Positions 5,256 through 13,281 of a DNA stretch of 40,732 nucleotides are shown piece after piece (the first letter of the stretch is position 1; each line of letters starts with the position of its first letter). The stretch comes from a virus. The notes under the pieces are model-generated. The model was given only the letters and a program-made list of their open reading frames with translations, was not told the DNA's origin and searched no databases. The DNA is taken from positions 1 to 40,732 of IMG/VR virus record IMGVR_UViG_3300045993_000439; one strand, given 5' to 3'. A program made the translations under genes and the position numbers.

Positions 5256-5497
5256 AAAAGCCATTCAATCCGGCAATTCCTGACTATACTCCTCGCTCTG
5301 AAAAGAAGAAGGAAGAAGTAGTCAGTCTGTCGTTCAATCCTTGCTGTCACTGTGGTAAGTCAATTACTGACGGATACTATGGCAGGTGGGGGAATGCAGG
5401 CACATGCTCAAAGACATGCGAGAAGGAACAAGAGAAGAAGCCTCGCTACCCTGAATCTAAACAGGGAGGAGTAGATAATGTATCTGTACCTTCGTGA
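5252..5497 (+). CDS. small zinc-finger-like protein, 81 residues
   Basis: Read from ATG 5252-5254, which overlaps the previous stop as ATGA and has GGAG upstream; a GTG five codons earlier is less likely. Residues about 31-60 contain CCHCGKSI and CSKTCEKE, two cysteine pairs like those of the preceding protein, flanked by lysine-rich segments. The two genes look like diverged duplicates of a zinc-binding module. Confidence 0.65.
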   Translation: MKKPFNPAIPDYTPRSEKKKEEVVSLSFNPCCHCGKSITDGYYGRWGNAGTCSKTCEKEQEKKPRYPESKQGGVDNVSVPS

Positions 5498-5660
5498 GAA
5501 GATTCGTTCGCTAGGTGACGATGAAGTTCGTTTCTTCAGGACTGCTTACATGTGGAGATTCGGTAAAGACTATGACTGTATTACAGACGTATGTCAGTAC
5601 CGACTACATGCAATCATTCCAAAATATGTGGTGGAATACATACGCCATCTTCAAAAATAG
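5478..5660 (+). CDS. hypothetical protein, 60 residues
   Basis: MYLYLREKIRSLGDDEVRFF... is a basic, helical protein with two cysteines and no known motif. GGAGG lies ten bases upstream of the ATG, and the gene overlaps the previous one by 20 bases, so it is translationally coupled to the small-gene operon. A strong terminator begins at its stop codon. Confidence 0.65.
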   Translation: MYLYLREKIRSLGDDEVRFFRTAYMWRFGKDYDCITDVCQYRLHAIIPKYVVEYIRHLQK

Positions 5661-5693
5661 GTAGGGACAGTAATGTTCCTACCTTTCTATTTG
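5660..5693 (+). terminator. intrinsic terminator of the small-gene operon
   Basis: GGTAGG, G-U pair, ACA, loop GTAA, TGT, CCTACC: ten pairs (5660-5683), followed by TTTCTATTTG. It separates the early-type plus genes from the terminase promoter. Confidence 0.8.
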
Positions 5694-5709
5694 TACACAG
5701 GTGTAATAG

Positions 5710-5753
5710 TTGACTAATGATGTATACTATTTTATATACTGAAACTATATAAT
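5710..5753 (+). promoter_or_regulatory. promoter region of the virion operon
   Basis: TTGACT (5710-5715) is followed by three -10-like boxes: TATACT at 5723-5728, TATACT at 5735-5740 (19-base spacing) and TATAAT at 5748-5753. It lies just after a terminator and 24 bases before the terminase ATG, so one of these drives the packaging and capsid genes. CAGGTG at 5698 is also seen beside the promoters near 25,510 and 28,440. Confidence 0.55.
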
Positions 5754-5776
5754 AGTACAGTACCGCAACTTTATAT

Positions 5777-6202
5777 ATGCACGACAACTACACAAAATAC
5801 GTTAGATGGTTCTGTACTCCACTAACGGAAAGAAATCCAAAAACATTAGAGGAGCTCATGAGCGTACTCAGTATCTCTAGTTCTGATCTAATTGAATTTA
5901 CAGAGCGACCATCCTTCTATGAGGACCTTAAGCGAGAAGCAAGGAACTGGGGGTACTCGAAACTACCTGAGCTTATTCACCTTGCTTATAAGACAGCGAA
6001 GGACGGAGGGAAGCCAATAGCGATAAAGATATTCAAAGAGCTACTAGAGGAGGAGAAGGGTGGTGGAGGTAACATCAACATCATCAATATCAGTCCTAAC
6101 AGTACACAGTACACGCAGATCGTAGAGCGAGAAGCGAGACGACTAGGTAAGGTGGTGAGCGAGGTCGCACCCTCCCCTGTTCTAATGGAAGAAACACAAT
6201 AA
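5777..6202 (+). CDS. terS: small terminase subunit (putative)
   Basis: 141 residues, directly upstream of the large terminase with one base between them, as expected for TerS, which binds the packaging site and recruits TerL. Residues about 20-38 (KTLEELMSVLSISSSDLIEF) look like a helix-turn-helix; helical oligomerisation segments follow, then GGGG and a C-terminal strand (NINIINIS) that usually contacts TerL. No Shine-Dalgarno site; TATATATG is the start context. Confidence 0.75.
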   Translation: MHDNYTKYVRWFCTPLTERNPKTLEELMSVLSISSSDLIEFTERPSFYEDLKREARNWGYSKLPELIHLAYKTAKDGGKPIAIKIFKELLEEEKGGGGNINIINISPNSTQYTQIVEREARRLGKVVSEVAPSPVLMEETQ

Positions 6203-6203
6203 T

Positions 6204-7706
6204 ATGCCCCCTACCGCACAAATATCACAAGAACAGCTACACTTCCTGATGAATGCAGCACAGGGGAGTCTTCTTAATTTCGCACAGGTGGTAGACAACC
6301 GGTACGAAGTCGAGAGATTCCACGAGATTATTGCGGACAAGCTGGAGGAATGCCTTGAAGCTGCTATACAAAAGAAAAAGAAGCGAGTCATCCTATCAAT
6401 TCCACCACGACACGGTAAAAGTGAGCTGGCGAGTATCAAATTTCCAGCGTGGGGGCTCGGGAAGCACCCGGATCTGCGATTCATTCTGTCTACATACGGT
6501 AGTGAGCTGTCGGAAACGAACGGAATGAAGACACGTGACTTAATAAGTAGCGAAGGATATCATTCGGTATTCCCGAAAGTTCGATTAAAGAGCGATATGA
6601 AGTCAAAAGCGAACTGGATGGTGGAGAACCCAGATCCAAAAGGTAATAACTACATCGGTGGATACTACGCAGTGGGAATCGGAGGGGCCGTAACAGGAAA
6701 AGGAGCGGACATTCTGCTAATAGACGACCCTCACAAGGACCGCGCGGAAGCTGAATCGGAAACCATGCGTAAATTAGTGTGGGACTACTATAGATCTACA
6801 TTACGTTCACGTCTCGAGGGGCACGGTGTGGTTATTTTGATTATGCAGAGGTGGAGACAGGACGACTTGGTGGGTCTTCTAATGGAAGAGGATGAAAAAA
6901 GAATCGAGGCGGGAGAAGAACCGGAAGGATGGGAGATCATCTCACTACCTGCTATCGCAGAGGACGACGAATACTACAAAGGAGAACTCACACGTAAGCA
7001 AGGAGAGCCACTATGGGAGGCAAAATTCCCTATTGAGGTGCTCGAATCAATCAGACAGACATCACCATACTTCTGGGCTTCACAGTACCAACAGAACCCT
7101 ATTCTAGCTGAAACAGCTGAGTTCAAGGCGGAGATGTTCCAGTACTACACAGCAGAGGAAATAAAATATAAAAATCTTAGATACTACACGCTCGTGGATC
7201 CGGCTATCAGCCAAAAAACTGCAGCCGACAACACAGTGGTGCTCACTGTTGCGAAGGAAGTAGACGGTCCGAACTTCTATCGTATACGAGAGGACGCAGG
7301 AAAGTTCACACCACAACAAACAGTGGACCTTATATTCGTACATCAGAAAGAATACAGAAGTGATGTATGGATCGAGACCATTGCATACCAGGAAGCACTG
7401 AAATATCTAGTACAAACACGACAGAAAAAAGATCAGGTGTACTTCGTGGTGCACGACATTAAGTCACGTGTGAACAAGGAGACAAGAATCAGAGGGTTAC
7501 TTGGTCTCTATCAGAACAGAGTGATCTGGCACTTGAAGGGGGCTGACACTTCATACGAGTTAGAGCTCATGGCGTTCCCACGCGGACGACGTGATGACCG
7601 TGCGGACGTGATGTCACAGATTCTACTTGCACAAGAGTCGATGCAGGGAGGAAGCTTTGCAAAACAGTTCAAGAAGAAGTGGAATGGGTACGGTAGATTA
7701 GGTTGA
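6204..7706 (+). CDS. terL: large terminase subunit
   Basis: 500 residues, normal length. The ATPase domain has the P-loop PPRHGKSE (67-74), the adenine-side motif ILSTYGSE, Walker B ILLIDDPH (about 170-177) and the coupling region VVILIMQRW. The nuclease domain starts near residue 325 with YTLVDPAIS, whose aspartate (about 331) is the first metal ligand of the RNase H-like nuclease. It translocates DNA into the prohead and cuts concatemers. Ends with TGA, showing that TGA is a stop in this genome. Confidence 0.95.
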   Translation: MPPTAQISQEQLHFLMNAAQGSLLNFAQVVDNRYEVERFHEIIADKLEECLEAAIQKKKKRVILSIPPRHGKSELASIKFPAWGLGKHPDLRFILSTYGSELSETNGMKTRDLISSEGYHSVFPKVRLKSDMKSKANWMVENPDPKGNNYIGGYYAVGIGGAVTGKGADILLIDDPHKDRAEAESETMRKLVWDYYRSTLRSRLEGHGVVILIMQRWRQDDLVGLLMEEDEKRIEAGEEPEGWEIISLPAIAEDDEYYKGELTRKQGEPLWEAKFPIEVLESIRQTSPYFWASQYQQNPILAETAEFKAEMFQYYTAEEIKYKNLRYYTLVDPAISQKTAADNTVVLTVAKEVDGPNFYRIREDAGKFTPQQTVDLIFVHQKEYRSDVWIETIAYQEALKYLVQTRQKKDQVYFVVHDIKSRVNKETRIRGLLGLYQNRVIWHLKGADTSYELELMAFPRGRRDDRADVMSQILLAQESMQGGSFAKQFKKKWNGYGRLG

Positions 7707-7724
7707 TATACACACCTTGTTTCT

Positions 7725-7752
7725 TTGATATTGACAAAATAAAAGATATACT
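7725..7752 (+). promoter_or_regulatory. promoter giving a leaderless mRNA
   Basis: TTGATA (7725-7730), 16 bases, TATACT (7747-7752). The ATG of the next gene begins six bases after the -10 box (7759), which is where transcription should start, so the mRNA is predicted to be leaderless. A second TTGACA lies in the spacer but is badly spaced. Confidence 0.6.
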
Positions 7753-7758
7753 TGCGTT

Positions 7759-7974
7759 ATGGAACTGAAGATGCCTAAATTTAAAAAGATACCAAAGTCA
7801 ACTCAGCAAAAAACGCTGAGCAAGGTTCAGTCTCAGACAAAGGTGAAGACTATTGTTGATGCAATTAAGAAAGCATCTGATACAGAGCGTAAGAGTGGAG
7901 TAACCGCATCACGGCCAAAAGCTGTAAAATCAGATAATCAAAAATCTGTTAAGGCTTATAAAACTAAAAAGTAA
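7759..7974 (+). CDS. small basic protein, 71 residues
   Basis: Very lysine-rich (about a quarter of residues) with serine and threonine; MPKFKKIPKSTQQKT then KAVKSDNQKSVKAYKTKK. No motif. Between terminase and portal, five bases before the portal gene, so it may be a virion DNA-binding or head-morphogenesis protein. It has its own predicted promoter with no leader. An internal ATG at codon 5 is an alternative start. Confidence 0.65.
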   Translation: MELKMPKFKKIPKSTQQKTLSKVQSQTKVKTIVDAIKKASDTERKSGVTASRPKAVKSDNQKSVKAYKTKK

Positions 7975-7979
7975 TTACT

Positions 7980-9995
7980 ATGTATCATACTGTATCTAAA
8001 CTTAAGAGTGGAAAAATAAGCAAGGCTTATGTTTCCTCTGCATATCAACCTTCAGATAAAGAAAAGGAAGTTACTGAAATGGCACAGCGAGATGCTGCTA
8101 TTGGTCGTGACATTCTTACGAAGCCGTGGATGTGGTACAACGGACGATCAATCATTCAAGAAATTGATTACAACCAAAAACTTTTTAACTCATACATCGG
8201 TCCGAAGAGCGAAGACCCAGATGAATCATGGAGAGCACAGACATCACGTCCTCTTACACGTAACAAACTTATTTCTATTGCTTCACACGTAACAGCTTCT
8301 ATTTTATTCCCGGAACTCTTCGCACAGAACAATCAGGATCAAGAAGACAAGGACGCAGCGATGGTGATGCGTGACCTAGTTGAATGGGTGATTGATAACA
8401 GTGAATACAGAATGACATATATCAAGGCTGTACTAGGAGCTCTAACTGATCCTGCTATTCACATGAAGGCAAGCTTCGCAGAAGTTATGCGTACAGTTAA
8501 GACAATGAAGGCAGATGGAACATACGAGCCAAAAGAAATCATCGACGAGTTCATGAGTGGTTTTCTATTTGCTATTCGTCAGTGTAATGAAATCTATATC
8601 ACGAATGCTAACGAGAACAATGTACAGAAGCAGAGAGCTCTCGGAGAACGACAGCTTATTGATTTCTATGAGGCAGAAGCTAAGTATGGTAAGCACGCTA
8701 ACTGGAAGTGTGTGACTGCAGGTGTACGAACTATTTTTGATAAGGCAAGTAATACTTTCTATAACATTGAGGATACAGACCTCACATCAATGCAGGTAGA
8801 AGAATATACATATCGTAATCGTTACTTCGATCTCGAGGTTACATTCATTAACGGTGTATGTGTAACAGATCCAGAGCGAGCACTTTCACGTAATGACAAG
8901 CGATATCCATTCGCAAAGACAGGTTATGAATTTGTGAACAATGGTAACTTCTATTACTACAAGTCAGCTGCGAATAAGCTTGGTCCAGATCAAGATCTTA
9001 TCGACACAATGTACAACATGGTGATGGACGGAACATTCCTAGCACTCATGAGTCCAAAGGTACTCTATGGTTCAGAGGAAGTGAACTCATCGGTAATGGT
9101 ACCGGGTGCAATCACACAATTCAAAGATCCAAACACAAAGATGGAGGACATCGGACCAAAGTCAGATATCCGTGCAGGACTACAAGCTACTTCTCTAATT
9201 GAGAAGTCTATGAGTGAGTCATCACAAGACGCATTCCAGCAAGGTCTCATGCAATCAGGTGAGAGAACTGCAGAGGAAATCCAAACTATTCAGAAGAATG
9301 CACAAATTGCACTCGGTCTTTTTGGTCGCATGTTACAGGATTTCGTGGAGCAACTCGGATGGCTTATTGTTGGTGACATCCTACAGTACATGACAGTAGC
9401 TGATCTTAATGAGATTGTTGCAGAAGCAGGACGACTTAAGTTCAAGTCATTCATCCTTCCAGGGAAGATTCATAATGGTAAAGCTGTAACAAAGAAAATC
9501 AGATTCACTGATAAGTACTTCAACACACCTGACCCTACACACGAGGACTTAATGAAGCAATCATTCGATCTTATGGGTGAAGAGGATGATATGGGTGGTG
9601 ATACAGTAATCATGGATGTTAATCCTGATGAGTTCCGCAAGATTCGATTCCTCGTTAAGGTGCGTGCAGGTGTACTACAAGAAGAAAGTAAGGCAATGGA
9701 GAAAGCTCTTAACCTTGAGGCATACGACCGTGCAATTCAGAACCCTATCATCTCACAAGACCGTGATGCAATGGAGGCGGTTACTCGTGACTTTATGCTC
9801 GAAATCTACAAGCCGGGTGAGACAGATAAGTACCTACCTAAAAAACAAGAGGCGGGCGCTGCCGCGCCACAGGATATGCAGGGTATGGGACAGGACGCTG
9901 CAGCCGGAATGGTTCCTAATCAGCAGAAGGGAGTCAACAGTAATCTTATTCAACAGATAACTGGTACGACTTCAGCTCGTAAACCAACAAGATAG
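7980..9995 (+). CDS. portal protein
   Basis: 671 residues. Position after terminase and the mixed alpha/beta sequence with WMWYNGRSIIQEIDYNQKLFNSYIG, SRPLTRNKLISIASHVTASILFP and a long central strand-rich wing fit podovirus-type portals. The stretch GAMTQF-like 'MVPGAITQFKDPNTKMEDIGP' followed by a long helix (SQDAFQQGLMQSGERTAEEIQTIQ) matches the portal stem/clip region. The C-terminus is Gln/Ala/Gly-rich low complexity. It forms the dodecameric DNA channel at the head vertex. Confidence 0.85.
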   Translation: MYHTVSKLKSGKISKAYVSSAYQPSDKEKEVTEMAQRDAAIGRDILTKPWMWYNGRSIIQEIDYNQKLFNSYIGPKSEDPDESWRAQTSRPLTRNKLISIASHVTASILFPELFAQNNQDQEDKDAAMVMRDLVEWVIDNSEYRMTYIKAVLGALTDPAIHMKASFAEVMRTVKTMKADGTYEPKEIIDEFMSGFLFAIRQCNEIYITNANENNVQKQRALGERQLIDFYEAEAKYGKHANWKCVTAGVRTIFDKASNTFYNIEDTDLTSMQVEEYTYRNRYFDLEVTFINGVCVTDPERALSRNDKRYPFAKTGYEFVNNGNFYYYKSAANKLGPDQDLIDTMYNMVMDGTFLALMSPKVLYGSEEVNSSVMVPGAITQFKDPNTKMEDIGPKSDIRAGLQATSLIEKSMSESSQDAFQQGLMQSGERTAEEIQTIQKNAQIALGLFGRMLQDFVEQLGWLIVGDILQYMTVADLNEIVAEAGRLKFKSFILPGKIHNGKAVTKKIRFTDKYFNTPDPTHEDLMKQSFDLMGEEDDMGGDTVIMDVNPDEFRKIRFLVKVRAGVLQEESKAMEKALNLEAYDRAIQNPIISQDRDAMEAVTRDFMLEIYKPGETDKYLPKKQEAGAAAPQDMQGMGQDAAAGMVPNQQKGVNSNLIQQITGTTSARKPTR

Positions 9996-9997
9996 TT

Positions 9998-10330
9998 ATG
10001 GCTAAAAAAATCGACTACAACGAAATAACAAAAAATCTTTTTATAGGTACTGACACCAGTGCTCTGATTGTTCAACGTACCGATGGTAAGCTTATCCACA
10101 GAGGAGTGTTGCTAGATAAGTCACAATCACATGCTATACTTGAAATGGCAAGCACTATCAAACAGATTCCTGTAACAACTGATCTCATCGAAGAGGTGAA
10201 GAGAGTTGGAGCAAAGAAACTATATGATGAGTGTAGAAACTTAGAAGATTTATATTTTGCTAAAGGTATTCTCTACGCGATGGATATCTTCGAGCAGAAG
10301 ATGAACAATCTTGCTAGGCAAGCTCAATAA
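9998..10330 (+). CDS. hypothetical head-region protein, 110 residues
   Basis: Starts two bases after the portal stop. Alpha/beta N-terminus (DTSALIVQRTDGKLIHRGVLL) and helical C-terminus (DIFEQKMNNLARQAQ). No recognised domain; its place between portal and scaffold suggests a head accessory role. The structured gap that follows may control genes downstream of it. Confidence 0.7.
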   Translation: MAKKIDYNEITKNLFIGTDTSALIVQRTDGKLIHRGVLLDKSQSHAILEMASTIKQIPVTTDLIEEVKRVGAKKLYDECRNLEDLYFAKGILYAMDIFEQKMNNLARQAQ

Positions 10331-10526
10331 CCGCAGGTGGAGGACACCTTAATATCCAGTGTAGGTTTTTCTGATGAGAACCTTCGGCTGTATATAAGCG
10401 GTTATATATCATACGCGGGTTCTCTTCAGAAAAACTTACAGGAAACTGTAAGTTTTTCTTTACAAAGCCAGCGGGCGGCCAGCTCGTTTAACACGGTAGC
10501 GTATACCTTTAAATACGAATAAATAT
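10331..10526 (+). promoter_or_regulatory. structured intergenic region with terminator/antiterminator
   Basis: Three structures follow the 110-residue gene. A small hairpin AGGTG/CACCT (10335-10349). A 22-bp long-range stem between 10361-10382 and 10418-10439 with one mismatch and one G-U pair, enclosing TATATAA-GCGG-TTATATA (10391-10408). And an intrinsic terminator (10435-10457) whose 5' arm is shared with the long stem, so only one can form. A GTG-started ORF of 61 codons here is rejected. Confidence 0.6.
10435..10461 (+). terminator. intrinsic terminator inside the capsid operon
   Basis: CTTACAG (10435-10441), GAAA tetraloop, CTGTAAG (10446-10452), then TTTTTCTTT: a textbook factor-independent terminator placed between portal-side genes and the scaffold. 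Its 5' arm overlaps the long stem 10361-10439, so it can be switched off by that fold. Confidence 0.8.
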
Positions 10527-11192
10527 ATGGATCCAAAAGAACCGCTAAAAGGAGAAGGAACTCCGGCAAAGGTAGATCAACCTATTGAACCAAATCAACC
10601 TCCAAAGGAAGGAGACAAAAAGCCAGACGAAGTTGTTATTGATCATAAAGCAGAAGCTGAGAAATTGCGAAAGCAACTTGATCAAGCTGAGCATAAAATC
10701 ATTGAACTTAAGAAGGATAAGAAACCAAAAGCCGATGAAGGTGGTGACGATGAAGGAGATGACAAAGGGGTAAGACCTGGTGCTGTCGAACAAATCGTTA
10801 AATCTGTCACAGAACAAATCCGTCAGGATCAGTCCAGTGATGTAGTGAACGAAGAATTGAGTAAGCTTACAAAAGATCAAGATGAATTAGCTCACATCAA
10901 ACTTATTTACGAAAGTAAAATAGTGAAGACTGGTTTTACCAGAGAGCAAATTGCTAAAGATCTAGCAGACTCATTCGCAATTGCAAACGCTCCACGGATT
11001 CAAAAAAATTCTGAAGAGATTGCAAGAGCAGCGATTACTAAAGCACAAACTGAAACAAAAGGTGGATCATCCGCAGCGTCGATAACTTCGGATACACCTG
11101 CTGATACTAAATGGAACGATAACGAAATGGCATTGTTCCAGCAAGTAGCAGTAAAGATGGGAATAACTGTAGATAAGATAATTAAAAAGTAA
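10527..11192 (+). CDS. capsid scaffold protein (putative)
   Basis: 221 residues, highly charged and acidic-then-basic: proline-rich N-terminus (KGEGTPAKVDQPIEPNQPP), a coiled coil about residues 40-68 (AEAEKLRKQLDQAEHKIIELKKDK), an acidic Gly/Asp patch, more helix, and a helical C-terminus ending DKIIKK. Composition, length and position between portal and decoration/capsid genes are typical of scaffolds that guide prohead assembly through a basic C-terminal helix. Confidence 0.75.
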   Translation: MDPKEPLKGEGTPAKVDQPIEPNQPPKEGDKKPDEVVIDHKAEAEKLRKQLDQAEHKIIELKKDKKPKADEGGDDEGDDKGVRPGAVEQIVKSVTEQIRQDQSSDVVNEELSKLTKDQDELAHIKLIYESKIVKTGFTREQIAKDLADSFAIANAPRIQKNSEEIARAAITKAQTETKGGSSAASITSDTPADTKWNDNEMALFQQVAVKMGITVDKIIKK

Positions 11193-11207
11193 TTTAACTT
11201 TAATTCT

Positions 11208-11696
11208 ATGTCTCTAGGAGATTTTTCAATCAAAGATGCAGGTGGACTCTCATGTGTCCCTACTTGGCGATACCGTGTAGCGGCTGGCTCTACCATAATT
11301 AACGCTGGTGAACCAGTAAAGCTCACAGCAGCAGCAGGTGCGTACGTAGTACGTTCAGCTGATGCAGAACCAGTAACAGGAACAGCAACCTTCGTAGGTT
11401 TCGCTGCTTCTACTTCAACACAGACAGCAGGTGCTGATGGTGTTGTTGATGTTTACTTACCAAATCCAAACGTTGTCTTCCGTGGCAATGCTAAAGTTGC
11501 TACAGCAGTTGATACTGATGCAGAACTTATTGGTCTTCTTATGAATCGTGTTGTTGTTGACCTCACAGGAGCAGTCTTCACACTCGATGAATCAGCAGCA
11601 GATGCAGCTACTAACGGTCTCGTTATCGTTGGTGGTGACATCCTAACAGGAAAGGTCGATTTCATTGTTCGTAACTCTGTTCTTTACAGAAACTAA
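11208..11696 (+). CDS. capsid decoration/stabilising protein (putative)
   Basis: 162 residues, strand-rich and Ala/Val/Thr-rich with almost no helix: KDAGGLSC, GSTIINAGEPVKLTAAAGAYVV, GVVDVYLPNPNVVFRGNA. The pattern of a start with 'G-E-P-V-K' and repeated beta strands is seen in head decoration and capsid-stabilising proteins encoded just before the major capsid gene. Sixteen bases after the scaffold stop. An alternative is a head-fibre base protein. Confidence 0.65.
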   Translation: MSLGDFSIKDAGGLSCVPTWRYRVAAGSTIINAGEPVKLTAAAGAYVVRSADAEPVTGTATFVGFAASTSTQTAGADGVVDVYLPNPNVVFRGNAKVATAVDTDAELIGLLMNRVVVDLTGAVFTLDESAADAATNGLVIVGGDILTGKVDFIVRNSVLYRN

Positions 11697-11727
11697 CAAC
11701 TTACTAATCTCTAACTATTAAAACACT

Positions 11728-12666
11728 ATGAATCCTAATAGCGCTTTATCACCAAATGCAGTAAAAACTGCTCTCGACCTCATCTTCATGCAAGAGTTCA
11801 ATGGCGAGCTTGCTCCTAACTACGCAGGTGCGGAAACACCTACTGTGTTCAAGCAATCTTCTACTGACCGTGCGGCTGTGGTTACTGAAGTTTACATGGG
11901 CTCCGGTCTATGGGAACTTAAGCCTGAAGAGAATGATGTCCCACAAGGAACATTCAAATCAGCTAACACTCAGACCTTCCTTGTATCAGAGTTCGCTCGT
12001 TCAATCGACGTTCCTCGTACATTCCAGGCTGATGCTCAGTTCGATCTAGTTTCTAAGGCAGTTGAAGACATGGGTCGCAAGGGTCGTATGACTCGTGACT
12101 CAAACGCAATGGCAATCTACCGTAACGCCTTTGCTGGTGGTGTTGGTTTCAACACAAACGACGGTGTATCACTCGTGAACACTGCTCACCCACTACTCGG
12201 AGGAGGTACTCAAAGTAATCTTCTTACTGCGGTTCTTTCAGAAACATCTCTTAACGATGCAATCGTTGCGATGGCTGAAATGAAATCACAGGACGGAGTG
12301 ATTGCTGGATGTACTCCAAAGGTACTCCTTGTTCCACCAAAGCTTTTCAAGCTTGCTACTGAGATCACTCAGTCTAAGCTTCGCTCTGGTACTGCTAACA
12401 ATGACTCAAACGTTTACTCAGATATCTATGGTATCGAAGTTCGTCAGTCACGTTACCTCGGTACTGCAGCTGGAGGTTCTGATGTTCGTTGGTTCCTTCT
12501 TGGAGACAACCACTCAGTAACTCGTTGGGCTCGTGAAGACATCTGGACAGAAGTAGTTGACTGGAAATACCAGAGAAACAACAACTACATCTACAAGGGT
12601 GGATTCCGCGAAGTTGTTGGTGCGATCGACTACGTTGGTGTAGTTGGTTCAAACGGAACTGTATAA
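11728..12666 (+). CDS. major capsid protein, HK97-like fold
   Basis: 312 residues, a usual length for HK97-fold shells without a delta domain. Features: an N-terminal helix followed by SSTDRAAVVTEVYMGSG, a long helical spine region, the loop TAHPLLGGGTQSN, and the A-domain strands GVIAGCTPKVLLVPPKLFKLATEI and YGIEVRQSRYLG, ending with a beta segment. Codon use is regular, as expected for a strongly expressed gene. It is followed by a cluster of hairpins that may stabilise or uncouple its mRNA. Confidence 0.85.
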   Translation: MNPNSALSPNAVKTALDLIFMQEFNGELAPNYAGAETPTVFKQSSTDRAAVVTEVYMGSGLWELKPEENDVPQGTFKSANTQTFLVSEFARSIDVPRTFQADAQFDLVSKAVEDMGRKGRMTRDSNAMAIYRNAFAGGVGFNTNDGVSLVNTAHPLLGGGTQSNLLTAVLSETSLNDAIVAMAEMKSQDGVIAGCTPKVLLVPPKLFKLATEITQSKLRSGTANNDSNVYSDIYGIEVRQSRYLGTAAGGSDVRWFLLGDNHSVTRWAREDIWTEVVDWKYQRNNNYIYKGGFREVVGAIDYVGVVGSNGTV

Positions 12667-12852
12667 TCTTAGGATTATAATTCTGCTCTCCCCTCAAGGG
12701 AGGGAGTGAGTTATCCGGAAATCCCGGATACCTGACTCCTCCTCTGGAGGTTTAACAAAAACGATATGAAGTTGACTCATCAGATATAGTGTCTGATGAA
12801 GGAACCGGAGCTCGAAACTCTGACACAGATTCATATATAAAGTTTCACTATT
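12667..12852 (+). promoter_or_regulatory. cluster of four hairpins after the capsid gene
   Basis: In order: CTCCC/GGGAG (12688-12702); TATCCGG/CCGGATA (12712-12730) with outer GAGT/ACTC; CCTCC-TCT-GGAGG followed by TTT (12738-12753), terminator-like; and TCATCAGA/TCTGATGA (12777-12799). The loop of the last, ATAGTG (12786-12791), is complementary to CACTAT at 12846-12851, one base before the next gene's ATG context, so an H-type pseudoknot could hide that start. No ORF. Confidence 0.55.
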
Positions 12853-13203
12853 ATGTCTATCACCAGATTCAGTCAAATAGAAATGGGTTTCAGTACAGTA
12901 ACTGGAGCTGCTTCAGCCGTAACAGGTACTGAACAGCATTCAATTGTTACTACTGAAGCTCTTACAACAGCAGCACTTACAAACGTAGCTTATACATTCA
13001 ACAATAAGTTGATTAAAGCAGCTTCAGTTATACTTGCTCAGGTTGTTGGAGGTACATGGACAACAGGTACTCCACTTGTTGCTAACACAAAGGTAACTGG
13101 CGCAGGAGTTGCGACAATTAACCTTAGAAATAATGATGCAGCTGCTGTTCTTAACGGTACTCTTATTCTTTCTGTGCTTATTCTTAACTCAACAGAGAAG
13201 TAA
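12853..13203 (+). CDS. virion-associated beta-rich protein, 116 residues
   Basis: Thr/Ala/Val-rich with repeated strands (TVTGAASAVTGTEQHSIVTTEALTTAAL, GGTWTTGTPLVANTKVTGAGVATINLRNN). The look is of a small jelly-roll or head-fibre type protein. Between the capsid and tail-completion genes. Its start could be masked by the pseudoknot described for the preceding gap. Confidence 0.65.
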   Translation: MSITRFSQIEMGFSTVTGAASAVTGTEQHSIVTTEALTTAALTNVAYTFNNKLIKAASVILAQVVGGTWTTGTPLVANTKVTGAGVATINLRNNDAAAVLNGTLILSVLILNSTEK

Positions 13204-13281
13204 CTCTTTAGGGCGCTCATTATGTGAGCGTCTTATAAGCGTTGCAAGACGCTTTAATTAACCAAATTAACTTATTCACGT
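13204..13281 (+). promoter_or_regulatory. alternative hairpins in a short gap
   Basis: CGCTCA/TGAGCG (13214-13230) and AAGCGT/ACGCTT (13237-13254) can form together. A third pairing, GCGTCTT (13228-13234) with AAGACGC (13246-13252), is incompatible with both. The second hairpin ends in TTTAATT and could act as a weak terminator. Confidence 0.5.

Noticed and set aside
10337-10522. GTG-started ORF of 61 codons between portal-side gene and scaffold
   Set aside because: It is made of the attenuator arms and terminator hairpin, has no ribosome site that fits, and its translation looks random.
10545-10880. 111-codon minus-strand hydrophobic ORF opposite the scaffold
   Set aside because: Lysine/glutamate-rich coding produces Phe/Leu-rich antisense; no start context and no conserved pattern.
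12792-12835. CTGATGAA followed by CGAAAC, suggesting a hammerhead ribozyme (also CTGATGAG at 10371)
   Set aside because: No stem II can form between the two core boxes, and CTGATGA pairs fully inside a simple hairpin in both places.
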